Numbered from the stretch's first letter, positions 1 to 7,383 are shown. The stretch is 38,840 bases of DNA from Chitinophaga pinensis (GCA_943324565.2 CALPMC020000019.1:1-38840), one strand, 5' to 3'. Numbers and translations are program-made. The notes: generated by a model from the letters alone, not told the origin.

Positions 1-338
1 TACCCTGCGAAATTTGTCCATGAACTTTGCGAGTTTGTCCAGCTTACGTTCGTCAACTTCGTATTAAGTTGGTTTGGAGCAGTGGTGTATGGGTGTGTGC
101 TCGGGTTGTCGTCAAATTTATGTTGGTAAACCACGGTCACACTCGGCGGCGTTGGAGCTGGCGGAGCGTAAGAAAGCGTCCTTCCATCGAGCTGTATCCC
201 AAACGGGCTATAGTCTGCAGTGTTTCTTATAGGGGCGCGGCTGCTTGAAACTGAATAATAGGATTGTTTTTGAAGGAGCAAAAAAGTGGGATTTGGAGTG
301 GTTAAAGTTAGTGTTTTCGATACATCGAAAGTCTTATT
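1..338 (-). pseudogene. Rhs-family protein fragment, runs off the left edge
   Basis: The minus-strand frame is open from 338 to the window edge and has no ATG. It carries the Rhs hallmark [12 protein letters not shown] and then the same beta-sandwich start ([28 protein letters not shown]) that is found in the complete module at 733-2283. The frame begins just past an in-frame TAA at 339-341, directly after the small membrane gene, so no start codon is visible. About 236 bp match the neighbouring module with roughly nine mismatches counted by eye, and most of these are silent. It is probably the beginning of another displaced Rhs C-terminal cassette whose tip lies outside the window. It could be expressed only from a non-standard start. 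Confidence 0.6.
2..237. repeat. Direct repeat copy A (236 bp, Rhs cassette entry segment)
   Basis: This segment lines up without gaps with 2001-2236 at an offset of 1999. I count about nine mismatches. Similarity stops abruptly at the motif ggggcgc on the right end, where the two copies diverge completely. The left end of the match is cut by the window edge. Confidence 0.9.
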
Positions 339-729
339 TTAAGTTTTTTGTGGGAGTAGCACTGTAAATTGATTTGTAAAATTGAAAAAGCAAAAATGGA
401 AAGTAACATATTGATAACGATATTAAATACATTAAATTAAAATGAAAATAATATGAAATAGAAATCAATAACAATACCAAACTCAATATGAAAAAAATGA
501 ACTTATATTGCTTTTTTATTTTGTTTTTTTTTAAAATAAGCCATATTAAAAACACAGGTAAACCGAGTATAATTGAAAAAATAAAATAAAGAAAAAACAA
601 AAAAAAGACCTTTTCAATTCCTGGTTTGTAGAATCCTTTGATATTTCCAATCAAGTAAAAACAAACAACAAAAGACATCGTTAATGAACCAAAAATTTGA
701 TTTAAAAACCATTTATATAATATGTTCAT
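334..729 (-). CDS. Small polytopic membrane protein, candidate immunity protein
   Basis: This encodes 131 residues with about four hydrophobic helices (roughly residues 12-30, 41-64, 74-92 and 96-113) separated by short Lys-rich loops. I do not recognise the family. Only 3 nt separate its start from the stop codon of the upstream Rhs/lipase gene, so the two are almost certainly co-transcribed and perhaps translationally coupled. A small AT-rich gene directly behind an Rhs C-terminal tip is the usual place for a cognate immunity gene. A membrane protein fits if the toxin attacks membrane lipid. The immunity role is inferred from position and topology only; a small accessory membrane protein is the alternative. 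Confidence 0.7.
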   Translation of the reverse strand: MNILYKWFLNQIFGSLTMSFVVCFYLIGNIKGFYKPGIEKVFFLFFLYFIFSIILGLPVFLIWLILKKNKIKKQYKFIFFILSLVLLLISISYYFHFNLMYLISLSICYFPFLLFQFYKSIYSATPTKNLK

Positions 730-732
730 TTT

Positions 733-2283
733 TTAATATTTAGGACCTATATTATATTTTTCATGTTTGGAGGGGGGAGTTTCAAAATTTGTTCTTTCTT
801 TGGTTTTTTTGAAATCTCTTAAATTTTTCATAATACCAATATTATCTTTTAAAAAGTCTCCTAAATTTTTATTTTTATTCATATCACCCATTTCTATATG
901 TCCTAAATCTTCATTTAATTTATAATTTATTGACTTACCATTATTATAAGTTTCCTCACCCGCCAATCCACCTTGAACATAATCTCCTTCTGAATAAATG
1001 TGAATGTGTTTAGAAATACTTTTGTTCGTAGCAGGATCTTCAATACTTCCATCATTGTATGCAGGTGTTGCATATGTTATTAGCTGAACCTTTTGCCCAG
1101 TAAGTTTTTCAATCTGCTCTGCTGCTTGAATTCCTACATTTCCGCCATGACTATATCCTACTAGTGTAATTGGTTCATCTGGACTTATTTCTCCATTTGC
1201 AATTGCTGTTTTTCTGTATTCGTAAATATATTTTGCTAAAGTAGCAGCAGCTTTTTTTCGTTGTCCATACCTAGAATTAAGATAGTTACCTTTATTTCCC
1301 CATGAAAATCCTTTATCTGTTTTTGAATTACCTCCAATTCTCTCAAACTGTTTTATTGCGTCTGGATTAAACATGTATTTAGAAGTATTCATATCGGTTC
1401 CATTTAATAAGAAAACTTCTAAACCTTCAAGTTCAACGCCATCCATAACTCTATTCTCAGAGAAATTATAAGTCCCATTATGTGGATATTTTTTAAATAA
1501 CGGATCCACGGCAAAAAACCTCCCAACCCTCGGATCGTGCATACGATACTTGTAATTCACAGAATTTCCAGAGCCCTTAATCTCATCATCCTTTTCTTGG
1601 TTTTGGAAGCCATAACGATAACTCTCCGCATAAACCTGCACCTCCTGCGTGTAGCCATTCAGCGTGAAATCATCAAGACGGAATGTCGCATTGTTGCCGT
1701 TTGAGCCACCAAAAAGTTTCAGGGTAACGGTTACAGAACCTGTCAAACCTGCAATTGTGTTCGCAACGTTGATGGTTCCTGTGCTTTGGAGCGTTGAGCC
1801 GCTTGAGACAAAAATACTTCCAGAACCCACTAAGATTCCGTTCACCAAAAGATGATAATTCGTGTAGCCTGTTGTGCTGGAGCGGTGGTAAAAACTGTAA
1901 CTTTTAACATCCAACATAAAACCACTGTTCACCGTCAAGTTCAAGTAAAGTCTTGTTGTGTCTTGCGTTGCAGAATTGGTGGCAATTGCCTTTCCTGTGA
2001 ACCCTGCGAAATTTGTCCACGAACTTTGCGAGTTTGTCCAGCTTACGTTCGTCAACTTCGTATTAAGTTGGTTTGGAGCAGTGGTGTATGGGTGTGTGCT
2101 CGGGTTGTCGTCAAATTTATGTTGGTAAACAATCGTCACACTCGGCGGAGCAGGAGCTGGTGGAGCGTAAGAAAGCGTCCTTCCATCGAGCTGTATCCCA
2201 AATGGGCTATAGTCTGCAGTGTTTCTTATAGGGGCGCAAACAGAAACAAAACTGTTGTATCGTATATCAGTACTCGGATTCAT
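733..2283 (-). CDS. Orphan Rhs C-terminal module with lipase-like alpha/beta-hydrolase tip
   Basis: This 516-aa protein has no signal peptide. It starts almost at the end of an Rhs core ([12 protein letters not shown], residues 26-37), then has a beta-sandwich-like segment (about 48-213) closing with [12 protein letters not shown]. The Rhs core ending follows ([16 protein letters not shown], then [13 protein letters not shown], about 222-262), and [11 protein letters not shown] marks the usual core/tip junction near 285. The tip has a nucleophile elbow GYSHGG (Ser378), with Asp434 (SEGDYV) and His462 (DLGHIE) as plausible triad partners, so it is lipase or esterase-like. Full Rhs proteins exceed 1000 residues, so this is a truncated orphan module. 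An in-frame stop lies just upstream of the chosen ATG. The tip region is clearly more AT-rich than the core, as in other polymorphic toxins. The toxin role is an inference. Confidence 0.8.
   Translation of the reverse strand: MNPSTDIRYNSFVSVCAPIRNTADYSPFGIQLDGRTLSYAPPAPAPPSVTIVYQHKFDDNPSTHPYTTAPNQLNTKLTNVSWTNSQSSWTNFAGFTGKAIATNSATQDTTRLYLNLTVNSGFMLDVKSYSFYHRSSTTGYTNYHLLVNGILVGSGSIFVSSGSTLQSTGTINVANTIAGLTGSVTVTLKLFGGSNGNNATFRLDDFTLNGYTQEVQVYAESYRYGFQNQEKDDEIKGSGNSVNYKYRMHDPRVGRFFAVDPLFKKYPHNGTYNFSENRVMDGVELEGLEVFLLNGTDMNTSKYMFNPDAIKQFERIGGNSKTDKGFSWGNKGNYLNSRYGQRKKAAATLAKYIYEYRKTAIANGEISPDEPITLVGYSHGGNVGIQAAEQIEKLTGQKVQLITYATPAYNDGSIEDPATNKSISKHIHIYSEGDYVQGGLAGEETYNNGKSINYKLNEDLGHIEMGDMNKNKNLGDFLKDNIGIMKNLRDFKKTKERTNFETPPSKHEKYNIGPKY
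2001..2236. repeat. Direct repeat copy B (inside the orphan Rhs gene)
   Basis: This is the partner of the segment at 2-237. It encodes about residues 17-94 of the Rhs module. Right of 2236 the sequence becomes unique (residues 1-16), so the shared block ends exactly where the protein loses its upstream Rhs core. Confidence 0.9.
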
Positions 2284-2519
2284 GAGTTTTGATTAGGGAA
2301 TTTTGTAAAAAAAATGGTGTTTTTCTTATCACTTAAATTTCAATAAAAATGGACATACTTTACTTAAAAAATGTAATTTTAAAAAATTGATAATCAATAA
2401 TTTAATTTATATATCTTTAATCAAAATCAATTAACCTAACGAAATAACCTAAAGAACAAATTACACAATGAAAGTAATTCTTTATTTTCATTTTAGGTAA
2501 TTTTCGCAGAAACTTCAAT

Positions 2520-2547
2520 GTTTACCCCTACCAAATTAGGGGTAAAC
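2520..2547. repeat. Perfect inverted repeat, 11-bp arms, 6-nt loop
   Basis: The arms gtttaccccta and taggggtaaac flank the loop ccaaat. No T-run follows on either strand, so it is not a standard intrinsic terminator. It could be a protein-binding site or a transcript hairpin. Confidence 0.6.
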
Positions 2548-2683
2548 ACCTAATGGGTTTTATTATGAAAACAGCAAGAATTATTTGTAAAAAAACAGGT
2601 TCAAAGTAACTACTATTTTTAACACAATAAAATCAAAAAATGATTGAATGATAACTCAATTTTTTGGGTATACCTCTACCCTA

Positions 2684-2727
2684 CTTTTAATTAATTTCGT
2701 TTCATCTTTTAATTAATTTCGTTTCAT
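2684..2727. repeat. Tandem duplication of a 22-bp unit
   Basis: The unit cttttaattaatttcgttt plus cat occurs twice back to back with no mismatches (2684-2705 and 2706-2727). Confidence 0.85.
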
Positions 2728-2849
2728 CAATAATTTAGTTTTCATTCCTAAAAGCATGCTGAAGTTTTGAGGATTAAGAACCTGGGAATAATTATGATTA
2801 ATTGTTTAGTTCAACAACTCAACTATTCAAAGAAAGTATCAAAAATATA

Positions 2850-2891
2850 TTTTTGAAAATACTTAATTGTTTTTTTGAAAATACTTATTGG
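2850..2891. repeat. Short direct repeat with 22-nt period
   Basis: The sequence tttttgaaaatactta occurs at 2850-2865 and again at 2872-2887. The surrounding bases are nearly alike. Confidence 0.6.
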
Positions 2892-3172
2892 TCTATTTAA
2901 AATTAAAGAAAAGCTATTTATGATCTAGAACTTTAAAAAGTTTAAATCTAAAGAAATATTTATAAATCTTGAGCCACAATTAATATCATTCTTAAACTAT
3001 AAAAAGGCTATTACTGAAACAATTATCAAGCCATAGGATAGAAACAGAAACAAACTTGCTATAACTTATACAAGCAAAAGGATTCAATTATTTATTAAGT
3101 TTTTCATAAATGATTTCGCTGTTCAAAAATTATTTTTTTACACAAATAAATTCAAATAATAATCAACACTAT

Positions 3173-3521
3173 TTAAACGATATTTGTATCAGCAAGTCGC
3201 TCAATATCCTCCCTCAATTGGTTCGATACAGCTGACCTTGAGCCCACGTTTTTAGAAGTCAATCCGTTGTAAATCAATAGATTGGCTTTTTTATTATCCC
3301 ACAAAATCCCCACATTTGTTTAATTTGTTCCGAATTACCAAATAGAGAAACAACTTTGTTCAATTCGATCGCTCTTACTTTTTTCTTCAAAATACAAGTT
3401 CGTAGGAAACATCAAACTTATTATACGTTATTTTGTAGCTATATCGCTGTTCTGATAACGGTTTTTGAGGTTCAATAATTTTATATTGAAAGGGTTTTAT
3501 AGAATATAATAATTGATTCAT
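3173..3521 (-). pseudogene. Small gene (about 116 aa) interrupted by two minus-one frameshifts
   Basis: The frame from ATG at 3521 gives 44 residues (MNQLLYSIKPFQYK to SYELVF) and stops at 3387. A frame shifted by -1 then continues at once (LKKKVRAIELNKVVSLFG to WGFCGIIKK) and stops soon after. A second -1 shift gives ANLLIYNGLTSKNVGSRS to LADTNIV, ending with TAA at 3173-3175. Joined, they give a plausible 116-aa protein. The first break sits in a TTTT run. The second lies at the exact heptamer A-AAA-AAG in phase, the classic -1 slippery site. Possible readings are decay by homopolymer contraction, sequencing error, or programmed frameshifting. The ATG overlaps the stop of the upstream UVR gene (TAATG), so it belongs to that operon. 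I do not recognise the family. Confidence 0.6.
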
Positions 3522-3976
3522 TATAACTTCCCACTCAATTTCTCCCTACTTAAAAATCGACCAATATCTAAAAGGTCGTTTCTGACTTGGTTTGCTTCTT
3601 TGAATTGGTGCAGTTTGGAAAGTTCATCCTTTAACTTTATTAGCTTGTTGTAATTTTCTCGTAACTTGAAATAGAAATCATCAATGGTTTCCTCATGTTG
3701 CTTGTAAGGTGTGTAGTAAATACTGATTTCATTGAGCAAGGATAAAAATAGATATCGGTCTTCAACAGTATGAATTTTTTCCTCAAAAATTTGTTGGTTT
3801 TCTTTGATTTCTATGGCTTTATTTTCCAATAGTTGTAGCAATTCTTTTTCCTCATCTCTCAAATCAGCTACCTTTTCATATTGTTGATTCCGAATACATA
3901 ATTTCTTTTCGATTAGTATTGATGTAAGTTTCAATTTTAATTCAAGGATTTCTTTTTTTTCTTGTAAATAGTTCAT
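3521..3976 (-). CDS. UVR-motif coiled-coil protein
   Basis: This is 151 residues, almost all helical and strongly charged. Two segments resemble the UVR motif of UvrB, UvrC, McsA and Clp proteins: residues about 26-50 (NQQYEKVADLRDEEKELLQ) and about 113-140 (LHQFKEANQVRNDLLDIG). UVR motifs pair with each other between proteins, so an adaptor or interaction role is likely, but no enzymatic domain is present. It is the third gene of a minus-strand run downstream of the WYL locus. A 56-nt gap separates it from the gene before it, and its stop overlaps the start of the next small gene. Its function is not assigned. Confidence 0.7.
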   Translation of the reverse strand: MNYLQEKKEILELKLKLTSILIEKKLCIRNQQYEKVADLRDEEKELLQLLENKAIEIKENQQIFEEKIHTVEDRYLFLSLLNEISIYYTPYKQHEETIDDFYFKLRENYNKLIKLKDELSKLHQFKEANQVRNDLLDIGRFLSREKLSGKL

Positions 3977-4032
3977 TTTAATTTTTTTTAAATATTAATT
4001 ATACGTGTTTTAGCTTTGCTGAATGTTATTTT

Positions 4033-4440
4033 TTAATTAGCTGTGATCAGATTAATTCTATGCAAATCAAATGGATTCCAATCCAATAATTCTACATAAA
4101 GCCCTATTCTTTCAATTCGATTTAGTAGCATTAAATCAGCAATGAGTTCTTCTTGTTCAATAAAAGTGTGATATAATTCTCGTATTTCATCATTTTGCAT
4201 TGCGTACAAGTAACGAGCTACTTCTAATGTTAGAACTTCTTGGCACTCATTTTTTGAAATTGGAAAATCATCGTATTCGTTTGCTAAGTGTTCCTGCAAT
4301 TTTTCTTCATGATAAAACAACGTCATAAACATCACTTCCCGAGAAGTAAATTTCCAACCCATTATGCGAATTGTCTCTTCGTTTTGATCTTGTAGAAAGT
4401 TCTTAAAGTAAGAGTCGTTTGTTAGTAGAAAAGTATCCAT
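4033..4440 (-). CDS. Unrecognised acidic helical protein
   Basis: This is 135 residues, rich in Glu, Leu and Ile, and predicted to be mostly alpha-helical, with no signal peptide or membrane segment. I do not recognise it. It follows the beta-rich 158-aa gene after a 1-nt gap, so the two are certainly co-transcribed. Bulky aromatic and acidic pairs (MGWKF, LYHTFIEQEELI, LLDWNPFDLH) suggest a soluble protein-protein interaction role, but nothing more can be said from sequence alone. Confidence 0.65.
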   Translation of the reverse strand: MDTFLLTNDSYFKNFLQDQNEETIRIMGWKFTSREVMFMTLFYHEEKLQEHLANEYDDFPISKNECQEVLTLEVARYLYAMQNDEIRELYHTFIEQEELIADLMLLNRIERIGLYVELLDWNPFDLHRINLITAN

Positions 4441-4441
4441 A

Positions 4442-4918
4442 TTAATTGTTTTTTCTAGGAATATCCAACGCGTGGGGAACTGTCATCCATTTTGAATAGT
4501 CAACATTGTAGAAGTTAAAGTAGTCACCAGGAGCCTGCTTTTCAATTATATCGATACATCGAGTAACTGCAGGTAAAGCAGGAAATATTAAAGTGTAGGT
4601 ATGAAACTCTCCTTTTTGTTTAAAATAGTGTTTTACAGGCGCAATTGGTATTCCGATAGCTTTAATTAATCGATATTTTGTAGTGGAACCTTTTGGTTGA
4701 ATGTAAGCATCTCGTTCCATTTGAATCCAACCACCATTTGTATAAATCATTGAGGATCGAAAAATAAAATCAATCCGCGTATATTCATCTGTCACTTCAA
4801 TGCTCTTCATTCTGTGATCCTGTTTGAAATCCATTCCATTTGGATTATACAATTTCATTGGTGTAACACTTTTCTCAGTGCTATCAACTTCAATAATTTT
4901 CTCAATTTCTGTTTCCAT
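4442..4918 (-). CDS. Beta-rich protein, paralogue of the gene at 5992-6405
   Basis: This is 158 residues with no signal peptide. The core from about residue 45 to 140 lines up by eye with the smaller plus-strand neighbour: IDF, then YTNGGWIQM, AYIQ, KYRLIKAIGIPIAPVKH, LIFPALP, DIIEK and FNFYNVD. The pattern of a Tyr-Ile strand, a GIPI loop, an FxPLP-like turn and an IIE(K) helix resembles small beta-sandwich modules found in Bacteroidetes redox lipoproteins, but that resemblance is from memory. It is the first gene of the minus-strand operon that diverges from the WYL regulator, with 91 bp between the two starts. Its role is unknown. Confidence 0.7.
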   Translation of the reverse strand: METEIEKIIEVDSTEKSVTPMKLYNPNGMDFKQDHRMKSIEVTDEYTRIDFIFRSSMIYTNGGWIQMERDAYIQPKGSTTKYRLIKAIGIPIAPVKHYFKQKGEFHTYTLIFPALPAVTRCIDIIEKQAPGDYFNFYNVDYSKWMTVPHALDIPRKNN

Positions 4919-4953
4919 ATTTTTAAATTTTCGACAAAGTAAAAATATAGGTA

Positions 4954-4968
4954 CGTATTACACATACG
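4954..4968. promoter_or_regulatory. Inverted repeat in divergent promoter region, candidate WYL operator
   Basis: The arms cgtat and atacg flank a 5-nt centre, tacac. It lies midway in the 91-bp region between two divergent starts and just upstream of the regulator's predicted -7 box. The operator role is inferred from position. Confidence 0.4.
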
Positions 4969-4985
4969 GAGTCCAAAATAATTTA

Positions 4986-4993
4986 TACATTTG
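4986..4993 (+). promoter_or_regulatory. Predicted -7 box (TACATTTG) of the WYL regulator
   Basis: It matches the Bacteroidetes sigma-ABfr -7 consensus TAnnTTTG and lies 16 nt before the start codon. No clear -33 TTTG was seen. Confidence 0.5.
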
Positions 4994-5009
4994 TTCAAAA
5001 TAATTAAAT

Positions 5010-6002
5010 ATGAACCTGAGTAAGAGTGCATTTAGAAGGTATAAGGTTATTGATGGTCTGCTTCGAAACACCATGAAACCTTTGCCACAAATGAAAGATA
5101 TCATTGAAGCATGTCTTGAAAAATTAGATTTTGAACCTTCACCAGAAACCATTCAAAAAGATTTAGCAAACATGCGACTTCCCTATCCTGATGGTTTCGA
5201 TGCTCCTATTAGTTATAATTTCAGTAAAAAAGGGTACGAATACACGGACCCAAATTATTCTTTGACTGGAATTGCGCTCAAACAAGAAGAAGTTGAAACG
5301 ATTGCAGAGGCAGTGGATTTAATTCGAATAATTGGAGGTTCGCGTATTAGCGATCAATTCAATCATGCAGTGGAAAAATTACTTTCTGCAACCATTGAAA
5401 GTAGTCAAACCAAGGAACACAAAAGAACAATTCTACAAACAATGGTCCCTCCTATTTCGAGAGGATTCGAATATTTTGATTTATTCTACGAATCATGTAA
5501 AGACCTAACTCCCCTATCCATTTTACACTTTTCGTATAGTAAAAGAACATTTCTACACACCATAATTCATCCTTTTTTAATTAAAGAATTTGACAATCGT
5601 TGGTACGTGATTGGGTATTCAGAAACACATGGAGCTGTGCGCACATTTGGTTTAGACCGCATCAGTGAGCCCTTAAAACTAAAAAAGAAATATCATTTTA
5701 CGGACTCAAGTGAAATTGACACTTATTTGACTGATGTCTATGATGTGTTCCCTATTCCAGAAGCACAAAAAGAAGTTGTTCAAATTTGGGCGAATCAGTT
5801 AACAACTCATTATTATCAAGCCTATCCTTTACATGAAAGTCAAAAAATAAATAAGAAAGAATCGGGTTCATCAGAAATAACTTTTGAACTGATTCCTTCA
5901 CTTGAACTCGCTCGCCATTTTTTATCACAAGGAAATCAAGTACGAATTCTTTCCCCTAAATGGTTTAATCAATTTGCTAAAGATCTTAAAAATGAAAAAT
6001 AA
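5010..6002 (+). CDS. WYL-domain transcriptional regulator
   Basis: This is 330 residues. The N-terminal 60 or so are a winged-helix-like DNA-binding region (RRYKVIDGLLRNT, then ETIQKDLANMRL, a likely recognition helix, then YPDGFDAPISYNFSKKGYEY as the wing). The WYL domain spans about 165-225, with LHFSYSKR, HPFLIKEFDNRWYVIGYS and RTFGLDRI. A WCX-like tail ends near PKWFNQF. WYL regulators sense nucleotide or other small ligands and often control defence or DNA-damage genes. It is divergent from a four-gene minus-strand set and overlaps the downstream paralogue by 11 nt, so it probably regulates both arms. The domain is clear; the ligand is unknown. Confidence 0.88.
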   Translation: MNLSKSAFRRYKVIDGLLRNTMKPLPQMKDIIEACLEKLDFEPSPETIQKDLANMRLPYPDGFDAPISYNFSKKGYEYTDPNYSLTGIALKQEEVETIAEAVDLIRIIGGSRISDQFNHAVEKLLSATIESSQTKEHKRTILQTMVPPISRGFEYFDLFYESCKDLTPLSILHFSYSKRTFLHTIIHPFLIKEFDNRWYVIGYSETHGAVRTFGLDRISEPLKLKKKYHFTDSSEIDTYLTDVYDVFPIPEAQKEVVQIWANQLTTHYYQAYPLHESQKINKKESGSSEITFELIPSLELARHFLSQGNQVRILSPKWFNQFAKDLKNEK

Positions 6003-6405
6003 AACATATATAGTTCAACCTGTAATTAAGGACGCACAAAAAAGTAATCCAACTATATTGCGAATTCTATTGAGTGAACAATTTACACAAATAGATTTTG
6101 GCTATGCTGCTCCTTGGATGTATATCAAAGGTGGATGGATTGATATTGCACCGCAAACATATATTAGAAAAGTAGATTCAAAAGAGAAGTTTAAGTTAAT
6201 CAACGCACTGAATATTCCTATTTCTCCAGAACGTCATGATTTTGAAACAAAATCAGATTGGAAGGTTTTCAGTTTATTTTTTGAACCGCTGCCTATAAAA
6301 GATTGCGTAATTGAGATTATAGAGAAAGAAAATCCCAATGCAAATAACTTCAATTATTATGGTATTTCACTTGAAAATGTGAAGGAAATTGAAGTGGTTT
6401 TTTGA
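5992..6405 (+). CDS. Beta-rich protein, paralogue of the gene at 4442-4918
   Basis: This is 137 residues. A longer open frame exists from 5902, but the ATG at 5992 fits better because everything before it overlaps the WYL gene. Even so it overlaps the regulator's end by 11 nt, which indicates coupling. It aligns with the other paralogue at IDFG, YIKGGWIDI, TYIRK, KFKLINALNIPISPERH, LFFEPLP, IEIIEK and FNYYGISL. It has no signal peptide or membrane helix, so it is likely cytoplasmic. Duplicates of one family on both sides of a regulator suggest a two-subunit assembly or a sensor pair, which is inference. The family is not identified. Confidence 0.7.
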   Translation: MKNKTYIVQPVIKDAQKSNPTILRILLSEQFTQIDFGYAAPWMYIKGGWIDIAPQTYIRKVDSKEKFKLINALNIPISPERHDFETKSDWKVFSLFFEPLPIKDCVIEIIEKENPNANNFNYYGISLENVKEIEVVF

Positions 6406-6561
6406 TTGATATTCAGTAATTTAAACTAGTTTATTAATGTAGAATTTTATATGAAAATTTCGATGTAAATAAAATAATTTTCACAACGTCAGTATTTTAC
6501 GGTCTTGTGACTTTCTTTTGTGTTTTGAATTTAGTAAGACTCTAAAAACCAATAATTTTGA

Positions 6562-7227
6562 ATGAAAATCAAGTTTAATTATACATTCAACACATTTATT
6601 GCAACGGTCAGTAATGTTAAGGCAAAACAAATAGCAATTAATTATGCTTCAGATAAATCAAATTTTCAAACGTTGGTAATTTCTAGTTCTTTAGGTAATG
6701 GTGCAACCCATTTAGCTTGGGCAATAGTAAACGAAATAACACAAAACGAAGAGTTAGAGAACTACTATTTTGTTTCTTTCGAAAGACTTATGATAGACAT
6801 TTCGAAAAATGGAGAATTATCCAAGGAAATGTTAAACAGTAAATCAGTTGTGGTAATTGATAGTTATTTTAATAACGATGGTAAAAAATCAAACTATCTG
6901 ATTTCAACACTTGAAGGGGTAAAAACGAAGGTAATAATTACCTGTAATAAAGAAACAAACATCCCAATTGAACATTTTCGCATCAACCTTACTTGTCCCA
7001 ATAAAAACGATAGGACAACGATTATCGAGAAGATTTTAACTAAATTAAGTGTTGTCTTTAATCAAGAAATAATTGATTTTATCGTAGAAAAAGATTTTAC
7101 AAGTGTTAGAATTCTTGAGGGCTTCGTAAGTACACTTTTGGCTAAATCACAACTAGAAAATGAAATAGTAGACATAAATTTTACTAAAAAAGTTTTTGAA
7201 GAAGTAAAATCAAAATTTAAAAAATAA
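6562..7227 (+). CDS. DnaA-domain-III/Hda-like AAA+ protein with degenerate ATPase site
   Basis: This is 221 residues. The start (FNYTFNTFIATVSN, then AKQIAINYA) follows the DnaA domain III entry (YTFdnFvvG..N). The Walker A position reads SSLGNGATHLAWAI (residues 43-56), so the essential Lys is Ala48. The Walker B strand VVVID (96-100) ends in DS instead of DD or DE. Sensor I (IITCNK, 125-130) and the sensor II helix SVRILEG (181-187, Arg183) are retained. The DNA-binding domain IV of DnaA is absent. It is therefore an Hda-like or DnaA-paralogue protein that probably cannot hydrolyse ATP. It may be a DnaA partner. It stands alone, followed by the SRP RNA gene. Confidence 0.7.
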   Translation: MKIKFNYTFNTFIATVSNVKAKQIAINYASDKSNFQTLVISSSLGNGATHLAWAIVNEITQNEELENYYFVSFERLMIDISKNGELSKEMLNSKSVVVIDSYFNNDGKKSNYLISTLEGVKTKVIITCNKETNIPIEHFRINLTCPNKNDRTTIIEKILTKLSVVFNQEIIDFIVEKDFTSVRILEGFVSTLLAKSQLENEIVDINFTKKVFEEVKSKFKK

Positions 7228-7372
7228 TATTTTTCATGAATTCTCACAAAAAAACAAAAAAACCAATTTAATAAAAATCCAATGGATAAAATAGTTGCAG
7301 TGCAAAGTTGAGTAAAAGTTAATTGAATTCATCAATTTAAAATATTTAAGTATTTTAATTGTTAAATTTTAC

Positions 7373-7380
7373 TACTTTTG
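7373..7380 (+). promoter_or_regulatory. Predicted -7 box (TACTTTTG) of the SRP RNA gene
   Basis: It is a perfect TAnnTTTG box. A start site 4-5 nt downstream would coincide with the predicted 5' end of the SRP RNA hairpin. Confidence 0.6.
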
Positions 7381-7383
7381 TGC

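Larger units (their letters stand above)
2284..3172. other. Gene-poor AT-rich gap with small repeats and possible gene remnants
   Basis: No convincing intact gene is visible. The gap holds a perfect 11-bp-arm inverted repeat (2520-2547), a 22-bp tandem duplication (2684-2727) and a second imperfect direct repeat with the same 22-nt period (2850-2891). The plus-strand frame 2929-3156 is open except for one internal TAG and might be a decayed gene, but it matches nothing I recognise. Confidence 0.5.

Noticed and set aside
27-248. 73-codon frame on the plus strand at the left edge
   Set aside because: It is the antisense of the Rhs fragment; the same shadow appears opposite the second copy at 1852-2292.
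2520-2547. Terminator for the Rhs or neighbouring transcript
   Set aside because: The hairpin is perfect but no T-run follows on either strand, and it lies upstream, not downstream, of the Rhs gene.
3225-3255. tRNA-like TpsiC motif (ggttcgatac)
   Set aside because: No acceptor or anticodon stems can be formed around it, and the minus strand reads as protein (SRSAVSNQLREDIERLAD).
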